A stretch of DNA of 64,000 bases from Paraphysoderma sedebokerense (taxonomy: Eukaryota > Blastocladiomycota > Physodermatomycetes > Physodermatales > Physodermataceae), in contig JAHLJZ010000009.1 in assembly GCA_025602915.1 (NCBI GenBank), forward strand, positions 310,001 through 374,000, read 5' to 3'. Shown one piece after another: positions 11,301 through 23,035 of this stretch. Position numbers and translations under genes: made by a program. Below the pieces are notes generated by a model. That model saw only the letters and a program-made list of their open reading frames with translations, was not told where the DNA came from and did no database searches. How positions within the stretch are numbered: the stretch's first letter is position 1; every line of letters begins with the position of its first letter.

Positions 11301-12211
11301 CTATGACTTTGATTGTAAATACTTCTCCACCTTTCGTCGCAATTGTGCCGGGGTTTGTTGGTAAACATTTAGTTTAAGATCTCGGGACATTTTCTGTTCA
11401 ATAGATCAAAACAAAAGGCAAGCGAATCATATGAGAATGAGAAAGAGATTGAGTTATATATTCACAAAAGGTGCATACGAATTGTTAGGAGAAAGGCAAG
11501 GTTAAAATATAAATAGAAACAGCGTACATTATAATCTGTGTCATATTTTTTAATCAAATCTTCGATCCATTTAACTTCGAATTCAGATTGCCACCGTTCT
11601 TTTTTGCATTCAAGGCTCGCTAATTTCTCTAATTCTAATGACAGTATCGAGAAAGTGAATTAGGATTAGTTTAAATGAAATCAAAAGAGCCAGAGAGAAC
11701 CAAGTAATAGCTACAAACCTTTGACTACTTCTGTTTTTTTCCCTCCGTAAAAGCCTTCCACATTTTGCTTCAACTTTTCGTCAAACTCTTCATCCAAAGG
11801 ATTCACACTTTCAATCATAACATTCTTGACATTACCCTCTTCGTCTCTTTCAATCACACCTACTTCAATTACATCTGTGATTCCAGAACTTAAATCCAAT
11901 TTATTGATAATCTTCCCTTTAGTCGTTACAGCCAAGCAAGCGGGGTCGACATCCGCCGTCGATTTGGATGAAGAATGAGCAGATGATGAAGGGGAGGATG
12001 AAGACGACATGACGGAACCGCCTTTTGAGCCATTTAAATCGGCCGAGAGTCCCATATTGGCATAGTTTTGTCGTAACGTTTTGGTTTGGTCATAATGCTT
12101 CGCGATGATGGGGTTTGAAGCGATTGGAACTTTACGGAGCTTCTTGTTCACTCGGCGAGTTACTTTTTGCGAAGGGTTTTTGATCTTTCTTCGAGCTCTG
12201 GGGCGGGCCAT
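11301..12211 (-). CDS. NOP16: 60S ribosome biogenesis protein Nop16
   Basis: Three exons (12211..11719, 11634..11528, 11393..11301) join in phases 1 and 0, giving about 230 aa. The basic N-terminus MARPRARRKIKNPSQKVTRR and the following HYDQTKTLRQNYANMGL are typical of Nop16. The C-terminal exons supply ELEKLASLECKKERW and KMSRDLKLNVYQQTPAQLRR, then KVEKYL, the conserved end of the family. Nop16 is a nucleolar factor in pre-60S assembly. A poly-Ser insert occupies residues about 60-85. The start is divergent from the M3 peptidase gene and about 100 bases away, so the two probably share a promoter. Confidence 0.93.
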
Positions 12212-12308
12212 TCTTATGATGTATTTGTATTCAGTTTATTCGGGCTGTATGGTAGAAGTCAGGGACTCCGGACTCCAAGAAGGGAGAAAATCTTAATTAG
12301 GAAATCAC

Positions 12309-14854
12309 GTGTCCCGTTGCTGGGGAAGTCTGCTAATTCTGTTGGCGATCATTTCGTTCTCTTTTGTTCAATGGACCAAACTCTATATTAAGGCCGCATC
12401 TTTGAAAATGACCACAACATCACATCCTCTTGCTCCGTTTTCACTAAAGTTATCCCCTGCCGACATCAAAACACTCTCGGCCCATGTCCATTCCCTCATT
12501 AAACGCGCCGGTGACTCTATTGCCCAGGTTCCATCTCATGAACGAACTATTCAAAATACTCTCTTGATATGGTCGCATTACCATAGTCAAGCAGCGTCCA
12601 AGCAAGGAGAATGCAGTACGCTGCCGGCTATGGTTCATGAGAATGCCGAAGTTCGAAAGGCCGCGACGGCAGCGAAGACAGAAATAAAGAAGGCCTTTGA
12701 AGAGTCGTACACTCGGACTGACGCCTTTGAGGTTTTAAAGTCTATAGACAGTTTGGTAAGCAAAGAAGGAGATGAGTACATAAAGCGACTATACGGGCGA
12801 ACGATGTCGCTGTTTAAAAGGAATGGATTAGGCCTTGACCCAAAGCAACGTGAAGTTTACATTAAATTGAAGAATCGCATTACAGATTTAGAATCAGAAT
12901 TTACACAAACAATCAATGAAGATACAACGACAATTGGATTCACCTTGGAAGAATTATATGGCTGCCCGGATTCTTTCATCGCAAATCTTGCAACCAAAAC
13001 GCTACCTCAATATGGCCCGGGTTCTGGGGGTCGAAAAGTTTACCTAGTCACCATGAAAGCGCCGGATGTATTGACAGTTATGAAAAATGCTAAATCTTCA
13101 GAAACAAGAAGTAGAATGTATACAACTTATAACTGTCGCTGTACTCAAAATGCGCCGCTGCTGGCTCAATTGATATATACTCGACACTTGGCTGCCAAAG
13201 TCTTGGGTTACGAATCGCACGCTCACTTCAGGTTAGACGAAAATATGGCCAAAACGCCTGAAACGGTGGTTAAATTTTTGAAGGGAGTCGGAGATCAGTT
13301 GGAGAAGAAACGTGACGCCGATATTGTCAAGTTGTCAGGATACAAGAAAAGAGAGAACCAGAGCGATGAAGCCTTGAAATTATGGGATGTTGGATTCTTT
13401 GAGAATATATTGCGAAAAGAAGAGTTCAATGTAGATGATGAACTCGTGTCTCAGTACTTCCCATTAGAATATGTACTAACTGGAATTCTAAAAACGTATG
13501 ATAGCTTCTGCAGTAGTATTACTTGCAGGTAATTTTGGCCCCACGATTTTATCTAACGAATCTTTTCCAGATACGAGAACCTGTTCAACTTAAAATTCAC
13601 TCAGATCACAGATCCACAACTGAAATGGCACGAATCGGTGTTGCTTTATTCAGTTGAAGACATTTCCTCCTCAAAGGAACCTAGTCATATTGGATATTTT
13701 TACCTCGACCTTTTCCCACGTCCAGGAAAATACTCACATCAATGTGTCCTTCCCGTGGTTCCTGGCATCTGGACCGAAGAATCGATAAAACCTGTTGCGG
13801 CAAATATTGGAAACTTGAGGAAACCAGAAGGAAACAAGCCCAGTCTGTTGAGATACGCAGAAGTGAGAACATTTTTTCACGAGTTTGGTACGTAAATCTA
13901 CCATTTCTTCATATAGGGGAATGTAGCAAAATAGTTTAATTGACGCTTGTGTAGGTCATGTTGTGCATCACTTGTGCACGAAATCAAGAGACTCGTTGTC
14001 GTCTTGGACTTGGAGTATGAACCCATATCCTGGGTAAGACGAATGGTTAGATTTCCAATCTGGACAACATAAAACTGATAACATTAACTTAGGGGCGTGG
14101 AAATCGACTATCTCGAGTTGCCATCTCAAATGTTAGAGGTAGTGCTTCCGTATCTACTTGAACGTAGCTTTGTGATTATTAAAATTTCTTCGTATTTTGA
14201 AGAATTGGATTCACGATCCTTCAACCCTTGCGAAACTTTCTAGTCACCACTCGACTTCAGAAACTCTTCCAGCTTCACTTGTCTCTTCACTTATTCAGAC
14301 TCGTCACGTCAACGCTGGATACGCGTATACCAGACAGATTTTCATGTCACTATTCGACATGTATATTCATATGCCTGAATTTTGGTCAAACCTAGATGTA
14401 CCGTCTGCTGCTGACACTGAATTGACTGACCAAGTCGTAAAAGAGGTGGTGAGTAAAATGATCAGTTTGTGGAAACAGTTACAAAAAACCGTGAACGGTA
14501 TGGATATGGTAGAAGACACTATGCCTTTCTGTACTTGGTACCACTTAGCTGGTTACGATGCAGGTTCGTTGATTCATTAATCACAGCACAGTTTCATCTG
14601 AAAGCTACCAAATTCACTGACTTATGATGTCGTTTTTAGGTTACTATTCCTACTTATATTCTGAAGTCTTTTCACACGACTGTTTTTCTGTTTTCAAATC
14701 ATCTTCCGCTGGTTGTCACGATGTCGAACTTGGAATGAAATATAGAAAATGTATTCTTGATCCTGGAGCAACTTTGGATGGAAATACAATGGTCAATTCG
14801 TTTTTAGGCAGGGAACCTAACGATAAAGCCTTCTTGGAGTTTGTTCTTGGATAA
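12309..14854 (+). CDS. M3-family zinc oligopeptidase (saccharolysin/thimet type)
   Basis: Six exons (12309..13495, 13571..13887, 13955..14033, 14093..14138, 14203..14563, 14640..14854). The joins rebuild the family core: [13 protein letters not shown], then HEFGHVVHH (HExxH zinc site) and the third-ligand region [17 protein letters not shown]. Later [20 protein letters not shown] and the C-terminal [19 protein letters not shown] also match M3 peptidases, which cut short peptides. Using the first ATG the protein has a hydrophobic N-terminus ([15 protein letters not shown]), a possible signal anchor. An alternative start at 12408 ([11 protein letters not shown]) would give the usual soluble form. 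Which start is used is not settled by sequence alone. Confidence 0.93.
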
Positions 14855-15073
14855 TTTACATACTGCTATAGAGGAATAAACGCCTATAAATTTTGTAATG
14901 ACATTAGCTGCTATATCAATAAATGTTTCAAAAGTGTTACGACGAGTTTACGAGGTCAAGATTCTATGACGTCATCTCCGATAAGTTCCTGGTATTGACC
15001 TTGGTATTGACCTTAACGAACTAAATCCCCTAGAAATCCAACAATTCCATGATAATCAATCCAAGCAGAAGTA

Positions 15074-18000
15074 ATGTCACAACATACAAACCGATTAATC
15101 GACGAAACCAGTCCGTACCTCCTCAAGCATGCTCATGATCCGGTCGATTGGTTCCCTTGGGGTCAGCATTAATTCCATTAACCACTTCGGCAGACAAAGT
15201 GACAGGAAACTAAACTGTAAACACTTTACGACAAATTAAGGAGAAGAAGCGTTCGAGAAAGCGCAAAAGGAGAACAAACCGATATTTTTGTCCGTAGGGT
15301 AATTAAAGCACCCTCTTGTCGAACAGTTTTGAGGGCGGCTAACTAAAATTGCACTGCCTCTCTGACGTGCCTATCAGTTACCGGTGTTGTCATTGGTTCG
15401 TATAGAAATATAATATATAATTCACATTATGTTCAAGGGCAATTGAAACCTTTCTGGGCCTGAAAATAGGTGTAATGTCATGCACAAAGAGTCGTTTTCT
15501 AATGATCGTGTGGCGGCGGTCTTGAATCGCGATTTTGTTTCGATCAAGGTCGGTTGCTATTAGATGTTCTGAACATTAACTAAATTCTCTTTACTAATTA
15601 ATCTTGATGAATCTAGGTCGATAAAGAAGAAAGACCGGATGTCGACAGGATTTATATCGTTCGTGTCAACATTGGTTTTCTCGTTTCTCTATTTAATATC
15701 TTCGTGCAAAAAGGACGGAACGAAAGGGGTTATTGCTAACAATCTGTAGACTTTTATTCAAGCAATTCATGGAAGTGCAGGCCACCCGATGAGTGTATTC
15801 TTGACACCAGATTTGAAAGTAAGCGCTTTTATTCTTGCGCCTTCCAAAGTCGCTTAATTGACTTTATTGATCTGTAAAATAATTTCTTTAACATGCAAAA
15901 TTTACGTCAAACATTTAAGCCTTTCTATGGTGGAACGTACTTTCCTCCCCACGATTCGTTCGGTCAACCTGGATTTGAAAATTTACTCAAAGTGCTGGCC
16001 TCCAAGTATGACCTACTCTATCCTTTTTAGGCTGGTAGGCGAAAAAGAAACTCATTCCACTCTGCTACTAGATGGAGAGAAGACCGACAAAGATTAGTTG
16101 AAGGCGGAAACCAAGTAATCAGTATGCTTAGGCAATTACAGACTATGGTACTTTTAATTAAAAACTCGATAGCGTAATTTAATTTTTCCAGAAAAGACAC
16201 AGACTGATACTGTTTTAAAGGAAAAGGTCGAAAAAGAGTTCAGCCCGGAAATTGTGCAAAAGGCGTACGAGGATTATGCGAAACGTTATGATCGACAAAA
16301 CGGCGGATTTCGAAGTATCTTGTCATTTTATCACGGACAAAATTTTGGTAGCTCGTGCTAACCTATTGATCCATAGAGCGTCCAAAATTCCCAACAGCAG
16401 TTGAAATTGACTTCTTACTTCGTTTCAACGTTTTTCATGACCGTCCAACATTTAAAAGAGATGCATTAGAAGGGTTGTCTGTTAATGAGTTGAAACTGAA
16501 AGCAAAGCAGTATGATCTTGATTGTAGCAATTGCGCGGACAAAGGGGATTATATAAATCTGTTGTCGGGACTATCTCAAAAGGGTCACCACGCTCTCGAA
16601 ATGGTAGAAAAAACGCTCAAAGTATGAAAAATGCTCCGTAAATCACATTGTTCGCGAAACTAACGATTCTGCTTTGGATTAGAAAATCGCCTTCGGTGGA
16701 ATTCATGATCACGTTGGCTACGGTTTTCATCGCTATAGCGTTGATGAATCCTGGCATGTTCCTCAGTCTGTATCTGTATCATATCTGAAGATTTGTGAAA
16801 CAACCTCTAAATTCCTCTTTAGTTTTGAAAAAATGCTTTATGATCAAGCGCAACTGCTTTCAACATATACCCAGACGTATGCGGTCACGAAGAACGAATA
16901 CTACTTAGAAGTCGCTCGCGATATCGTCAATTATCTTACGACTTGTCTACAGAATCCGGATGGTGGCTTTTACTCCGCCGAAGATGCCGACTCGTACCCA
17001 ACTGCAGAATCGAAAGAAGTGAAAGGTTGAGCTTACTCAAGTATTCCATCCTGTATTAATGTCTAACCAATTAAACCACTACAATCAGAGGGCGCCTTTT
17101 ATGTTTGGACTGAATCTGAAATTAAATCTATTCTCGGAGCTGACATAGCGTTATTGTGGAACTACCATTATGGTGTCCAAGATACTGGCAATGTTAATCC
17201 GCGAGATGATCCCCATCATGAACTTCAAGGCAAGGTAACCCAGTTTTATTTGAAATCGATTATACCCATTCTTCTAGTCATTAATACCCTATTCTTGATA
17301 GAATGTCTTAATTCAAAGACATACAGTGGAACAGACTTCCCAGCACTTTAGAATTGATCCTGAGGACACAAGAAGGATCTTGAAAGATTGTAAACGACAG
17401 CTCTTCGAACGACGCGAGAAACGGCCGCATCCTCATCTGGACGACAAGAGTGAGGTTTTCTCGGTGCGACGAAATAGCTCATATCATGTATTGACACTTT
17501 TGTTTTACAGTTATTACCGCATGGAATGGTTTAGTTTTAAGTGGGCTCGCGGCCGCCGGGAAATATTTTCCGCCAACAGAAGGAAAGCGACATCATAAGC
17601 TTGCATGTGATACAGCACATTGGCTACGACAAAATTCCTATGTTGAAGAATCCGGGATAATACGTCGAAGCGTTCGATTAGGCGTTAGTAAAATTGATGG
17701 ATTTTTGGACGACTATGCCTGCTTAATTCAAGGTAAATATTTCATTGTAGCATCATTTTCAGAATATACTCACTTAGCCCGTTCAATTCTCTAGGTTTGA
17801 TTGATCTATATGAGGTAGAATTTGACGAAGAGTGGCTGGAATGGTATGATACTTTTTCCTTTCAGTATATTCATCGATAAGAGAACACAAGACTGGTTAA
17901 TTCTGCTAACTCTTGTTCTTCCACCTCAGGGCAATAAAGTTGCAACAAAAGCAAGATGAACTATTCTGGGATAACGAGAATGGTAGTTACATTACATATC

Positions 18001-18735
18001 TAAAAAGTGCTTTCATGCTGACATAGCCACTGTTTTCACTACCAGGAGGATATTTCGCGACTACAAATGATAAAAAATTAGTGGTTCGATTAAAAGATGG
18101 TAACATCATTATCCTCTTATTCGTCTATACCTCCGTATATATTGATATTTTTGCCAGATTATGATGGAGCTGAACCCTCCGGAAATTCAATCGCGGTTTC
18201 GGTATATCAATATGCTCGTCGGTCTGCACATAATTTTTGCTGACAACAATTCTTATTTTCAGAACCTCTTCCGCTTATCGAGAATTTTCGACGATGAAAG
18301 TCTTAAAGAAAGGGCAATCGAGACCATCAAATTTTTCAGCGAAAGAATGTATTCTTACCCGGAAGCATTGATTTGCATGGTTGGAGCCATGATGAGTTTC
18401 TTGTTTGAACCCGAAAAGAAGGTGCACCGTCTTCGTATTCTGAAATTTAAAGAACCAAAGATTTGCTTACACGAACTTTGTTGAAGTTGGTTATTCATGC
18501 GGCTGAGCAAAAATCCTATGACGAATTACTCCAAGCAATACGATCTCAATTTCTCCCTAATCTCTCAACGATTTTGGCTAAACCTGACGGCATCGTTGCA
18601 GACCGCAATGCAACGGTGCAGTCAATTGTAGAGTCCCATAGAAACCAAGAGAAATCGAAAGCATTTTTATGTCAAAATTTTACCTGTGTACCCGTCGAAT
18701 CGGTTGATGATTTGATTAATTCGTTGAAACAATGA
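15074..18735 (+). CDS. SPATA20/YyaL-type thioredoxin-like protein
   Basis: An intron-rich gene with about 15 exons. It starts [20 protein letters not shown], then [29 protein letters not shown], which is diagnostic for the DUF255 thioredoxin-like domain. Joins over short introns restore [49 protein letters not shown] and [15 protein letters not shown]. The (alpha/alpha)-barrel half follows: [72 protein letters not shown] and [19 protein letters not shown]. The C-terminal [19 protein letters not shown] is as in SPATA20. The biochemical role of the family is poorly defined. The usual STCHWCHVM is altered to RCCHWCNVM, although the C-x-x-C pair is kept. Confidence 0.9.
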
Positions 18736-19352
18736 TTAAAGGCGGATCCACAACAATTCATGTCACCTCTAAAGGAAAGGGTTGAAACCCAAAACAACTG
18801 AGCACACAAATATTGCTACTGCATGATGTTATTCCTTTTTTGTTCTATATATATATAATACCTTTGGAAATATATTTTGTGTCTCGTGTTTGCATATCTG
18901 TAAATTTTATGTGTATTTTATCAAGACTGATGAATTGTTTCAAACACAAGCATTTTTAGCTTGTACAGCCCCAAGAAGTTTCTACCTTTTCATACGAGAT
19001 CAGTTCTAAGAAACTGGAGCCGAAAGGTTTTCTTGTCTTCCCACTTTAACTCAGTAAGCAAATTTCTCTTGTATAAGTATACAGCACATGGATCTGCCTC
19101 CGGGTGGGCATCATGACAAGCTTCAACAACATGTAATGGCAAGGCTCTAGATGGCGGATGGTGAGCAACGCTCGAGCGTTACGCGGTCGAGGAACCCATT
19201 CAAAGCAGTATTGTATGGCAAAGTCCAAGAAAAATGATACTTTCTATTCAATTAGTATACAATGTTTTGATTTGATTAGACCTACGAAGAATTTACAATA
19301 TATATTCGCGAATATACTGAATTAATATATCTATCAGAACCTATATTTCTAC
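18736..19352. other. Convergent intergenic region with a 14-base palindrome
   Basis: AT-rich 3' DNA between SPATA20 and the M43 protease. A perfect palindrome, AACGCTCGAGCGTT, sits at 19167-19180. A minus-strand frame at about 19170-19000 reads like protein (PLHVVEACHDAHPEADPC) but lacks an obvious start. Confidence 0.5.
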
Positions 19353-20491
19353 CTATTTCGCTCTAAATTGCTGCCAAACTCGAACCATTCTATCGATTTG
19401 ACCAGGAGTGAAAACCTTCATACAAGAGCTGACGACATAATCCATGACATTTGTTAATTGATCTGTACCAGGCTGATTCGGACAACTGTCAACAGGTTTC
19501 TCACAGTTAAGATGTTGCTTGTAACGCAATGCGCTATCTACGGCCGGAGTATCGTCCACTCCGTCGCCATCTGATGTAGGATTACATCCATTTGTGAAAG
19601 GGTGGTAAAGACCGAGCTATTTCAAAAGTGTTGTTAATATCAAATAGTCAAATTCAAGTTCTGTCGTACAAAAAAACCTAGATATTTACCCAATGACCGA
19701 GTTCATGGGCTGCAGCTGCTCCAGTTTGGTTGGGCCCTTTCAAATGACCTAGTGCAACCACAACACCATCGGCAACTGGTTCAGGATTCCAAGGAAAAGT
19801 TCCCCAACTGGTTCTAGCTCTTCGTCCTTCGAACCCAAATAATTTCCAAGTCGTCACTGCACTATCTGCACTCCAGATGTTTAAGACCGATTTTCCACCT
19901 TTCCTCGTTTGCCTTTTCATGTCTTTTTCTAATTCTGATACCGGATCCCACGGGTTTGAAAATAGTCGACGTAGGCTGAATTCAGGCAAGAGAGATCGAG
20001 AAATTTTAAACCATTTGTCGTTTTGTACATAGTTGATTCCAACCAAGTTAAATCTGAAAGGAGCCTTATTGGATTGAAATATATTATTCACAACTTCTAT
20101 GTTTTCCCTGACTTGAGCTATTTAAAAGATTATGAATTAGTATATTGACCAACGCCAATTACAGAAAAATAGCCGAAAAAATCGGCCACGAAAAAAAAAA
20201 GCAGGAATAGGCTAGATCCTTACCCTCAGTCAATTTTCCGTTCGCTCCATCATGTACAACATGCCAATGAGTTTCTATTGTATATCCTCCGTTCGGAATT
20301 GGCTCAATCTTAGAGTCTACCGGTCGAATTTTTATTCCTGCTCCCGCTTGTCTTCTTGCAAGTCTGTGATGAGAAGAATTACTGCCAGGCAAGGGCGGCT
20401 GAATTTGTTCGGAAACGCATTCATAATGAGCGTTTGCAGATTGCGATAAACAGATCAACAGAATTGCGCAAATAAATAGTGACTTCATCAT
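19353..20491 (-). CDS. Secreted M43 (pappalysin-like) metalloprotease
   Basis: Three exons: 20491..20224, 20117..19690 and 19616..19353. The start carries a signal peptide (MMKSLFICAILLICLSQSANA). A short propeptide region ends near LARRQAGAGIK, then IETHWHVVHDGANGKLTEG. The third exon completes the extended zinc motif across the splice: AAAAHELGHW|LGLYHPF. This is followed by the family's GCNPTSDGDGVDDTPA, LNCEKPVDSCPNQPGTD, NVMDYVVSSCMKVFTPGQ (Met-turn MDY) and the C-terminal QIDRMVRVW. These are hallmarks of fungal MEP1-like extracellular proteases. All catalytic residues are present, so it should be active outside the cell. Confidence 0.93.
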
Positions 20492-21437
20492 TTCGGCGAA
20501 GAGAGTGATTTAGTGTTAGGTAAAGGGCGGTTCATCTTATATGTCTTGATCGGCGGTGCGACCTTCATCCCGAATAATACAAAGTTGCAACGGATCATGA
20601 GAATGATACATCCTGAAGTTACATAATTGACAACATAATCGCTCTATAATACGGCACTATAGTATGGGGTTGAATGTAAAACGATTTGGTTTCATATTTG
20701 AGCAATACAATTGAATCCCTGTGCCCTTCGAAACAAGGGACAAGCGACACGCGCACGAGTTTGATGCAAATTTTGCAGACTCCATTTGGTCGCGTCAGCG
20801 GTGCGTTATGGACAGCCCTCGTGCGGTTCAGCTATGCTTCCTAATTCGGAGGAACTCGATCATTCATACTCACGACAGAAACTTGATGCTTTTGTCTCAA
20901 ATTGACTTTTTCTGCGCTGACCTATTCGCGAACTTCATGCTCCAGCATCAATGTACAACAGGCGGACATCGTTGCGACGCAATAATTGCTATAGCGTTAA
21001 ACCAAAATTGGTGGCTAATTTGAGGGAGTGCAATTTCAAACTATAAGACCTTATATGCAACCCACGTCTCTGTCACAGACATAGAAACATCTGGGGTTAA
21101 ATCAAGCTGTATATTAGAATTATATTCGCAAACGTAATTCGATCTGATACTCTTTTTAATTCAGAAGGAATGCCAGGGTAATTGTGCTGCACATAATTTT
21201 TAATAAATCAGATTCTTACAATGACCTGCCATGATGTAACTGATTAAATCATGAATTGGCAATCGATTTACCAATAACGAAAATCATTATATTTCTGGCA
21301 CCTGCATGAATGCCACTTAGAATTTTCCTCTAACCCTATTACAAGTCAATGGTTGCAACTTTCCTGGAACTAATGATTCAAAATATAGGCAATAACTGAA
21401 ACCGTGTCACTCATTTTTTGGACAAGATCGATTGAAA
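20492..21437. other. Intergenic region
   Basis: About 950 bases between two minus-strand genes. A plus-strand frame at 20721-21023 lacks a proper ATG context and any domain. The 3' UTR of the Kre9-like gene and the promoter of the protease are expected here. Confidence 0.45.
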
Positions 21438-22394
21438 TTATAGACCCAACATAATTAATCCTAGTAGCGCCAGCACAATGTAAAGGTGAACATTTCCCGT
21501 GCTAATCACGCTCCATGCATCGCCTTCAAGTGGAGGCAAAGTAACAGGCCCAAGTGGACGTTCTTTATAAACTGCAAAACGTCCTGAATGACTTTCTCGC
21601 AATCTTCCAGGACGAATTGTACCCGGTCCCAAATTTGAATCGAAAACTCTAATCACATACCCTCGTCCTTCAGGTGTGCTACCGGGTACTTCCCAGATAT
21701 ATTGGTTGTCAGGCACAGATTGGTTAACGAGAATATCTATCCATTGTTTCTGGACATCTACTCGGTTGTTGATAATTGCTGGCAGCATTTGCAGAGTAAT
21801 GAGACGAGGTGCGACTCGGACGCCTTCGTAAACCCACGAGATATTCATTAATGAACCTGCAGGAATGACACTATGCTCAGATGGCTTATCTCCTGGCAAT
21901 GGAATAACAAATTTTGCTCTTCCAGCGGGAACTCGAGCATCTATAACATTCTCTTCGTCTGAAATTTCAATAGGGGTTTGACGTGAAGCTGGAGTTGCGG
22001 AGGTCACTGTAGAATTCAAGGTGGAAGTATTACTCGCAGCTGCTTGCCTTGTTTGACTCTGTACTTGAGTTCCCACTGAATATTTAAAAAAGTGAGTTTT
22101 TATATTTTGACAGATATTGGAATTAAACGACAAAAAGTTGCATCTGAAATAAACTAACAAAGAAATAAAGTAATGGAACAGATAATTCCATTGGCACTGA
22201 AAAAAATTGGACAAAATAAAAGCTCACAAACCTTGTTCCTGTCGTCTGTGTCTTTCTCTTTTGTGTAATCCATATGAATTTAACTCGTCGAGGTCAAATT
22301 TGTTGAAGTAGCAATTCGCATGTACGCGCTGCGAAACGGAAAGGAGAATAGTGAAAAGTAGAACTAGCAACGACCGTTGCTTCATTAGCCTCAT
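21438..22394 (-). CDS. GPI-anchored Kre9/Knh1-like surface protein
   Basis: Two exons (22394..22232 and 22075..21438) join in phase 1. The start is set at the ATG at 22394 (MRLMKQRSLLVLLFTILLSV), giving a signal peptide; the frame is open further upstream. A Ser/Thr-rich linker follows. Then comes a beta-sandwich-like module: IPAGSLMNISWVYEGV, LITLQMLPAI, QYIWEVPGS, GYVIRVFDS and SGRFAVYKE. This pattern (ISW...ITLQ...Y.W.VP...Y.IR.FDS) is that of Kre9/Knh1 N-terminal or DUF7137 fungal wall proteins. The C-terminus ends in a hydrophobic stretch (LYIVLALLGLIMLGL), suggesting a GPI-attachment signal. A role in the cell wall or surface is inferred. Confidence 0.75.
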
Positions 22395-23035
22395 ACTGGA
22401 TAAAATAATATAATAAAGACAGTGAAGAGTAGATTGCTTTCCAAAGAATATGAGCAGAGTATGCAAATGATTTCCAGAATCAGGAATCGTGCTGCACAGT
22501 GAGAGTGCCACTACTGGGCCGCCGCTGGCGTGTTAGATTGTGACAGCAGACTGTCGTGCTGGTCAATTCGCAGCTCGTGACGACGAAATATATTGCGCAA
22601 GGCGAAACATGCAGTATTCTAGAATAATTCCCATGTTGGCTCATAGTAGGTCGGATGTAATGATTTGCCTGCTCGAAATTTCAATCGTGTCGGTGGTCGG
22701 AGCTCGTTTAATGGATCTGGTTTCCAAAGTCGGACCGGCACAATTGTTACGATCGGCAAGGCATCAGGTATATTTATGATACTGAATACTAGTAGTGTAT
22801 GTCATTCACTTATCACAACTCAAGCCATCTGCAACATCACAAATTTTTTGAACGGGGAAACATTTATCTCATTATATTTATATAATTATTATACATTGAT
22901 ACTTATATAACGCAATCCTCGCGTTTACTGTACGAGCTCGTACGTTATAAAAAAATACATAATATTTTGCAGGTTGCAATAAATATCTACATTTGGTTGA
23001 ACTCAAGCAAATTTCTAACATTGAAAGGTGGCGAA
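22395..23035. other. Intergenic region
   Basis: Promoter of the Kre9-like gene and 3' end of the acidic-protein gene. Frames at 22540-22910 (plus) overlap each other and have no domain. No gene called. Confidence 0.45.

Noticed and set aside
20721-21023. A 100-codon plus-strand frame
   Set aside because: No ATG start and no recognisable motif; it lies in an AT-rich spacer.
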